From the NCBI RefSeq assembly GCF_030269645.1, contig NZ_BSTR01000004.1, positions 1 to 64,000 on the forward strand: a DNA stretch of 64,000 nt, in the 5' to 3' direction. The notes under the pieces are model-generated. The model was not told where the DNA came from. It was given only the letters and a program-made list of their open reading frames with translations, and made no database searches. The position numbers and the translations under genes are program-made. The stretch comes from Actinokineospora sp. NBRC 105648. GTDB lineage: Bacteria > Actinomycetota > Actinomycetes > Mycobacteriales > Pseudonocardiaceae. The stretch's first letter is position 1. Each line of letters begins with the position of its first letter. Of this stretch, positions 59,715-64,000 are shown in pieces.

Positions 59715-60518
59715 GTGGACAAGCAGCAGCCGAAGGAGACGCCCGCACTGCGGCGCGTGCTCTCTCGCACCCTGCTCGTCCTCGGCGGCACCGTCGCCTC
59801 GACGGCCGCCGCGTGGGCCATCTCGACGGCCACCGCGGCCGCCGACGTCGCCACCGACCTGCAGGACGACCTGCGCTCCGTCGTCGACTCGGTGCCCGCG
59901 CTCGACGCGCCCGCACTGGGCGGCCCCAAGGCGCTGGTCACCGACCTCACCGACCGCGTGGGCGCCCTCATCGGCGAGCCGATGAGCGCCCCGCTGGCCC
60001 CCGTGGCCATCGCCGCGGTCGACCAGGTCGGTCGCGACCTCGCCGGTCGGTTCACCCCCAGGATCGACCTGCCCGCCAGTGGCGCGGTCGAGACCGTGGT
60101 CCCCGACCACAGCCCCGTGCTCGGCGCCACCGAGCTGCCCGGCCTGATCGACACCGATCTCGCCGCGCCGCCCGCCGCCGAGCAGCGGGTCCAGGCCCAG
60201 CCCGGACCCGTCGGCGCCGACCTGCCCGTGGCGGACGCCGGACACCGCGCCGTCAGCCACGTCCTGACCCGGCGCGGTTCCCCCGAGCCCCGCCACGAGG
60301 CACCGGCCCTGCCCACCGGCCCCAGTCCGCTGGCGCCCCTGAGCATGCCCGCTCCCGCCAACTCGGGTCACACCGCGAACAGCGCGGCGGACGCCAACGG
60401 CCTCGGCCAGGTGGCCACCGCCATCGCGGGCACCGACACCACCAGCCGTGCCCTGTGCACCGCCCAGGTCCGGGTGCCCGCCGTCATCGACGCACAGCCT
60501 GGCGTCACGCCCGACTGA
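59715..60518 (+). CDS. Hypothetical secreted protein (267 aa)
   Basis: Basic N-terminus, then a hydrophobic signal segment (TLLVLGGTVASTAAAWAISTATAAA, residues ~18-42) with a plausible cleavage after Ala. The mature part is Ala/Pro/Asp-rich without a recognised domain, and has one cysteine near the end (ALCTAQVRVPAV). GTG 59715. It is encoded 187 bp before the chaplin-like gene on the same strand, so the two may act together at the cell surface. Function unknown. Confidence 0.7.
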   Translation: MDKQQPKETPALRRVLSRTLLVLGGTVASTAAAWAISTATAAADVATDLQDDLRSVVDSVPALDAPALGGPKALVTDLTDRVGALIGEPMSAPLAPVAIAAVDQVGRDLAGRFTPRIDLPASGAVETVVPDHSPVLGATELPGLIDTDLAAPPAAEQRVQAQPGPVGADLPVADAGHRAVSHVLTRRGSPEPRHEAPALPTGPSPLAPLSMPAPANSGHTANSAADANGLGQVATAIAGTDTTSRALCTAQVRVPAVIDAQPGVTPD

Positions 60519-60531
60519 CCACCCCGCGCGG

Positions 60532-60555
60532 CCGGGGAGCGCTCTGCTCCCCCGG
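60532..60555. terminator. Hairpin between the two secreted-protein genes
   Basis: CCGGGGAGC (60532-60540) pairs with GCTCCCCCGG (60546-60555) with one bulged base. It starts 14 bp after the stop at 60518, with no U tract. The rest of the 187-bp gap holds the presumed promoter and an AAGGAG ribosome site of the next gene. Confidence 0.5.
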
Positions 60556-60705
60556 GTCATGCGCGCACGTCAGCCATGCCCCAGGCCGTGCTCTCCCGCG
60601 GGACCACTCCCGCACCCCAATTGCGGGTGACCTCCTTCCCCGACGCCTCGCGTCCGGTCACCCGCGTCCTCTCCCGATCAGGGAAAACCGAAGGAGAATC
60701 TCCAG

Positions 60706-63700
60706 ATGCAGACCTGGGCTAAGCGCGGTTTCCAGACCGCGTTGGTCACCGGTGGCTTGTTGATGCTGGGTACCGGCATCGCCTCCGCGGACGACGTCGT
60801 CAACCCCGATGCCACGCCGAACTCGGCGCTGGACATCAAGGCCGTCGTCCCCGTCAAGATCCAGAACAACCCGATCGGCGTTGGCGGCGGCCGTCAGGTC
60901 GACGCCCCCGCGGTGAACCGCACGATCGCCGTCTCGCCCCGCGACGTGCTCAAGGCGGCGGGCGTCGAGAAGCTGGTCGCCCCGACCGTCGACGGCCCGT
61001 CGAGCAAGCTGCTCGACAACGAGAACGGCCCGCTGCGCGGCAACAAGATCGTCGGCACGGTCATCGTGCCGGTGGACGCCTCCGGCAACGCGATCGGCCT
61101 GCTCGGCGACGCCAAGGCCGTCAACGACTCCACCCAGAGCGTCACCGAGGACCGCCCGATCGTCACCGACGGGTCGGACCACGGCCTCGCGGGCAACGTC
61201 GTCGACCTCGACTACACCGCGCCGGTGCAGCTGACCGGCAACGCCGTCGCCGTCGGCGGCAACGCCGACACCGAGAACACCGCGTCGCAGACCGCCACCG
61301 CGGGCGGCGACACCACCACCAACGGCAACCACGGCGCCCTCGCGGGCAACGTCGTCGCCGGGCACGCCACCACCCCGGTGGGCGTCAACGGCAACGCCGT
61401 CGGCGCCATCGGCAACGCCTCCGCCCAGTCGGTCACCAGCTCGGACAGCCTGGCAGGCGGCGTGATCAAGACCGACGGCGCCGACAGCGCCGTCTCGGGC
61501 AACGCCGCGGGCGTCCCGGTGTCCGCCCCGGTCCGCGCCAGCGGCCAGGCGATCGGCGTGCTGGGCAACTCCGAGACCAACTCGGCGTCCACCACCACCG
61601 CGCAGGCGGGCGACCAGAGCCCGGACTTCAACGGCAACCCGACCTACATCCACACCAACGGGGCCGACGGCGCCACCGTCGCGGGCACCGCCGCGCAGCC
61701 CGCCATCAGCACCCCGATCACCGCCGACTGCGGCTCGATCGTGGGCGTGGGCAACGCCGACTCGCTGTGCACCTCGGACGTGTCGAGCAACGCCGGTGGC
61801 GGCAACCGCACCTTCGGCAACGACAGCGTGCTCGGCGGCACGATCATCGGTCAGTCCACCGGTGCCCCGGTCAGCGTGATCGGTGCCGCGGGCGGCGCCA
61901 TCGGCAACGCCACCACCGACCAGACCAACACCGTCAACACCGGCGCGGGCGGCGCGAACCGCACCCGCGGCCACGACAGCGTGCTCGGCGGCACCCTGGT
62001 CAACTCCCCGGTCAGCAGCCCGGTCGACGCCTGCGGCACCAGCGCGGGCGCGGCGGTGAACAGCGACGTCGCGTGCAGCAACACCTCCACCACGGGTGCG
62101 GGCGGCGACGCGGGCTCCACCGGCGACGACTCGGTCGGCGGCGGCAACGGCGTGACCACGCCGATCTCCAACCCGGTCGAGCTGGTCAACAACAACATCG
62201 GTGGCGGCGGCGACTCCGCGATCGAGACCTCGGAGACCAAGGTCTCCCGCGCGGGCGGCGACGCCAACACCGCCGACGACGACGCGGTGCTCGGCGCCAA
62301 CCTGGTGCAGGTCCCGGTCGCGGGCCCGACCCAGCTCTTCGGCAACAGCGCGGGCGTGCTCGCCAACACCGACTCGGCCACCACGCTGGACAACACCGTG
62401 GAGGCGGGCGGCACCTCCGAGGCCTCCGGCACCGGCGGCACCGGCTCGGGCAACATCGTGCAGGCCCCGACCACCCTGCCCGCCCAGGTCTTCGGCGCGG
62501 GCGGCACCGTGGGCGGCAACGGCACGGCCAACGGCAGCAACCTGACCTCGTCGTCCTCGGGCGGCTCGGCCACCACCGACGGTGTCGACGGCAACCTCGC
62601 GGGCAACGTGGTGGACGCGCCGCTGGGCAACGCCGCCCAGGTGTTCGGCGACTCGGTCGCCGTACTCGGCGACAACGACGCCGCGGCTGACAACACCACC
62701 GACCTGGTCGCCGGTGGCACCACCGAGACCAGTGGCAAAGACGGCAACATCTCGGGCAACATCGTCAAGCCGCAGGCCCTGGTCCCGCTGCAGAACGGCG
62801 CGACCGCGGTCTCCGGCGTCGGTGGCGACAACACCGCCACCGCGGGCAGCACCACCACCGGCGCGGTCGGCGGCGACGCCACCACCAACGGTGACAAGGG
62901 CTTCCTCGCGGGCAACCTGTTCGACGTCCCGGCCGCGGCCCTAGCGCCGGTGCACGGCGACGCCGTGTCCGCGGTGGGCAGCGACGCGCAGGCCACCTCC
63001 GAGCACGCCACCTCCGGCTCGGTCGGCGGCACCTCCACCACCAGCGGCAAGCAGGGCAGCCTCAACGGCATCCTGCTGACCGCGCCGACCAAGGTGAAGG
63101 CCCCGGTCAAGGACGCCGAGGTCGAGCTGGCGGGCGACGCGGACGCGGACGCCGACCAGACCGAGAACGTCACCGTCGGCGAGGCCAGCAACAACGTCCC
63201 GGACGAGGACCACCTGCGCCTGCCCACCGGTGGCCTCGGCGCGACCGAGCTGCCGAAGCTGCCGCTGCTCTCCACGCTGCCGCTGCAGGGCGGGCTGCCG
63301 CACTTCAACGGCCTGCCCACCGGTCGCTCCGCCTACGGTGCCGACCCTCTGACCGGCCTGCTGGGCGGTCTCCCGGTGAGCCTGCCCACCGCAGGCCTGC
63401 CGACCGGTGCCATCGGCGGCCTGCCGCTGGGTGGCGCTGCCGCTGCCCGCGACCTGCCGGTGAACGGCCTCGGCGGCACCAACCTGCTGGGCGGTCTGCT
63501 CGGTGGCGGTCTCCCGGTGAGCCTGCCCACCGCGGGCCTGCCCACCGGTGCCGTCGGCGGCCTGCCGCTGGGCGGCGGGCGCTCGATGGCCCGTGAGCTG
63601 CCCACCCCGGCGGCCCTGCCCACGACCGACGACCTCACCGGGTCGTTCTCCGGCAACCTGTTCCAGGCCCCGGCCCTCCCGGTGCAGACCCCGGCGCTGT

Positions 63701-63786
63701 CCACTCTGGACACCCCGTCGGCGTCGTCGCTGACCGACACCCGGTCCAAGCTGGCCGGCCTGTTCGGGAACCTCCCGATCGGCTGA
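60706..63786 (+). CDS. Giant chaplin-like repeat secreted protein (1026 aa)
   Basis: Signal peptide 1-28 (ALVTGGLLMLGTGIASA then DD). From residue ~112 to ~830 the protein is about 14 tandem repeats of ~51 residues. The pattern is GNxVxxPxxxPVxxxGNAVxVxGN, followed by a Ser/Thr/Gly/Asp-rich spacer. This resembles the chaplin domain of Streptomyces hydrophobic aerial-hypha proteins (GNVxxVPVxxPVNVCGNTVxVIG). Repeats 5 and 7 keep two cysteines at chaplin-like positions (DCGSIVG...SLC, ACGTSAG...VAC); the others have lost them. The last ~200 residues are Leu/Pro/Gly-rich with an internal duplication. No LPXTG or membrane anchor is present. ATG with AAGGAG 9 nt upstream; bounded by a strong hairpin downstream. 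Confidence 0.82.
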   Translation: MQTWAKRGFQTALVTGGLLMLGTGIASADDVVNPDATPNSALDIKAVVPVKIQNNPIGVGGGRQVDAPAVNRTIAVSPRDVLKAAGVEKLVAPTVDGPSSKLLDNENGPLRGNKIVGTVIVPVDASGNAIGLLGDAKAVNDSTQSVTEDRPIVTDGSDHGLAGNVVDLDYTAPVQLTGNAVAVGGNADTENTASQTATAGGDTTTNGNHGALAGNVVAGHATTPVGVNGNAVGAIGNASAQSVTSSDSLAGGVIKTDGADSAVSGNAAGVPVSAPVRASGQAIGVLGNSETNSASTTTAQAGDQSPDFNGNPTYIHTNGADGATVAGTAAQPAISTPITADCGSIVGVGNADSLCTSDVSSNAGGGNRTFGNDSVLGGTIIGQSTGAPVSVIGAAGGAIGNATTDQTNTVNTGAGGANRTRGHDSVLGGTLVNSPVSSPVDACGTSAGAAVNSDVACSNTSTTGAGGDAGSTGDDSVGGGNGVTTPISNPVELVNNNIGGGGDSAIETSETKVSRAGGDANTADDDAVLGANLVQVPVAGPTQLFGNSAGVLANTDSATTLDNTVEAGGTSEASGTGGTGSGNIVQAPTTLPAQVFGAGGTVGGNGTANGSNLTSSSSGGSATTDGVDGNLAGNVVDAPLGNAAQVFGDSVAVLGDNDAAADNTTDLVAGGTTETSGKDGNISGNIVKPQALVPLQNGATAVSGVGGDNTATAGSTTTGAVGGDATTNGDKGFLAGNLFDVPAAALAPVHGDAVSAVGSDAQATSEHATSGSVGGTSTTSGKQGSLNGILLTAPTKVKAPVKDAEVELAGDADADADQTENVTVGEASNNVPDEDHLRLPTGGLGATELPKLPLLSTLPLQGGLPHFNGLPTGRSAYGADPLTGLLGGLPVSLPTAGLPTGAIGGLPLGGAAAARDLPVNGLGGTNLLGGLLGGGLPVSLPTAGLPTGAVGGLPLGGGRSMARELPTPAALPTTDDLTGSFSGNLFQAPALPVQTPALSTLDTPSASSLTDTRSKLAGLFGNLPIG

Positions 63787-63799
63787 TCAGCCACACCTG

Positions 63800-63834
63800 A
63801 GCGGGCCCGGGAGCACAGTGCTCCCGGGCCCGCT
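63800..63834. terminator. Bidirectional hairpin terminator
   Basis: A perfect 16-bp stem is formed by AGCGGGCCCGGGAGCA (63800-63815) and TGCTCCCGGGCCCGCT (63819-63834), with a 3-nt loop. It lies between the converging chaplin-like gene and the dioxygenase gene. No U tract. Confidence 0.8.
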
Positions 63835-63864
63835 CGCTGTTCGAGGGTCGAACTGGTCGAGCGA

Positions 63865-64000
63865 CTAGTCGAACTGCCAGGACCGCTTGGCCAGGCCGTA
63901 CCAGAAGCCGTCGATCACCGCGCGCTGCTCGCGCAGCGAGTCGACGCTGGCGCCGAGGGCGACGAACAGCGGGGCGAAGTGCTCGGTGCGCGGGTGCGCC
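63865..64000 (-). CDS. DODA-type extradiol dioxygenase, C-terminal fragment (partial)
   Basis: Only the last ~45 codons are in the window; the gene continues beyond 64000. The visible part reads HPRTEHFAPLFVALGA and, at the end, DGFWYGLAKRSWQFD. This matches the C-terminus of LigB/YgiD-like 4,5-DOPA dioxygenase family proteins, including the late conserved histidine that contributes to the substrate site. Converges on the chaplin-like gene. Confidence 0.75.
   Translation of the reverse strand, partial: AHPRTEHFAPLFVALGASVDSLREQRAVIDGFWYGLAKRSWQFD

Noticed and set aside
60706-63786. PE-PGRS-like mycobacterial protein
   Set aside because: There is no PE domain and the repeats are not GGA/GGN runs; the ~51-residue chaplin-like period and signal peptide fit better.

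Overview
The window is high-GC actinobacterial chromosome around the replication origin, read so that dnaA, dnaN, recF, gyrB and gyrA lie on the minus strand. Gene content and order match the core origin block of Actinobacteria, including the mycobacterial order pcnA, mutT4, DUF6049 gene, mviN/pseudokinase, sigM, anti-sigma, trxB, trxA, cwlM, GNAT, parB, parA, rsmG, jag, yidC, yidD, rnpA, rpmH, dnaA, dnaN, recF, DUF721 gene, gyrB, gyrA, tRNA-Ile, tRNA-Ala. Extras such as gnd between dnaN and recF, the aminotransferase and D-Ala-D-Ala ligase-like genes after parB, and the chaplin-like protein suggest a filamentous actinomycete of the Pseudonocardiales type. The genus cannot be fixed from sequence reading alone.

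Layout. 1-1.4 kb: tRNA-Ala, a DLW-39 family microprotein and tRNA-Ile, separated by a repeat-rich, gene-free stretch. Both tRNA genes carry the same duplicated 3' flank. 1.4-11.1 kb: DUF3566 gene, gyrA, gyrB, DUF721 (DciA-like) gene, recF, gnd and dnaN, all on the minus strand and tightly coupled. 11.1-12.2 kb: intergenic oriC with DnaA boxes and an AT-rich island. 12.2-19.7 kb: dnaA on the minus strand, then the divergent rpmH-rnpA-yidD-yidC-jag operon, rsmG and parAB. Four parS palindromes flank the origin. 19.7-25.7 kb: ligase, aminotransferase, GNAT, a decayed IS110-type transposase and a cwlM homologue. 25.8-36.5 kb: trxA/trxB, sigM and its anti-sigma factor, a pseudokinase, murJ, a DUF6049 protein, a Nudix hydrolase and pcnA.

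36.4-53.4 kb: an MFS exporter, yqgE, an SdpI-like membrane protein, a phytase-like secreted protein, leuS with an apparent leader-peptide attenuator, a TetR/MMPL pair, a ribokinase-family gene, a TetR and a PLP decarboxylase, a LysR regulator, a PadR/membrane protein pair, and the threonine-catabolic genes kbl-tdh. 53.5-57.2 kb: a four-gene envelope-sensing operon (AI-2E transporter-like, histidine kinase, LuxR-type regulator, DUF1707 protein). 57.2-59.5 kb: a large beta-helix-like membrane protein. 59.7-63.8 kb: two secreted proteins. The second is a 1026-residue protein made of about 14 chaplin-like repeats and is the most unusual gene in the window. The right edge cuts a DODA-type dioxygenase gene.

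Functionally the block joins replication initiation (dnaA, dnaN, recF, DciA-like, gyrase), origin segregation (parAB/parS), ribosome and membrane biogenesis (rpmH, rnpA, yidC), cell-wall control (murJ, pseudokinase, cwlM, ligase) and redox stress (sigM, trx). The right-hand third is more accessory: transport, regulation and the cell surface.
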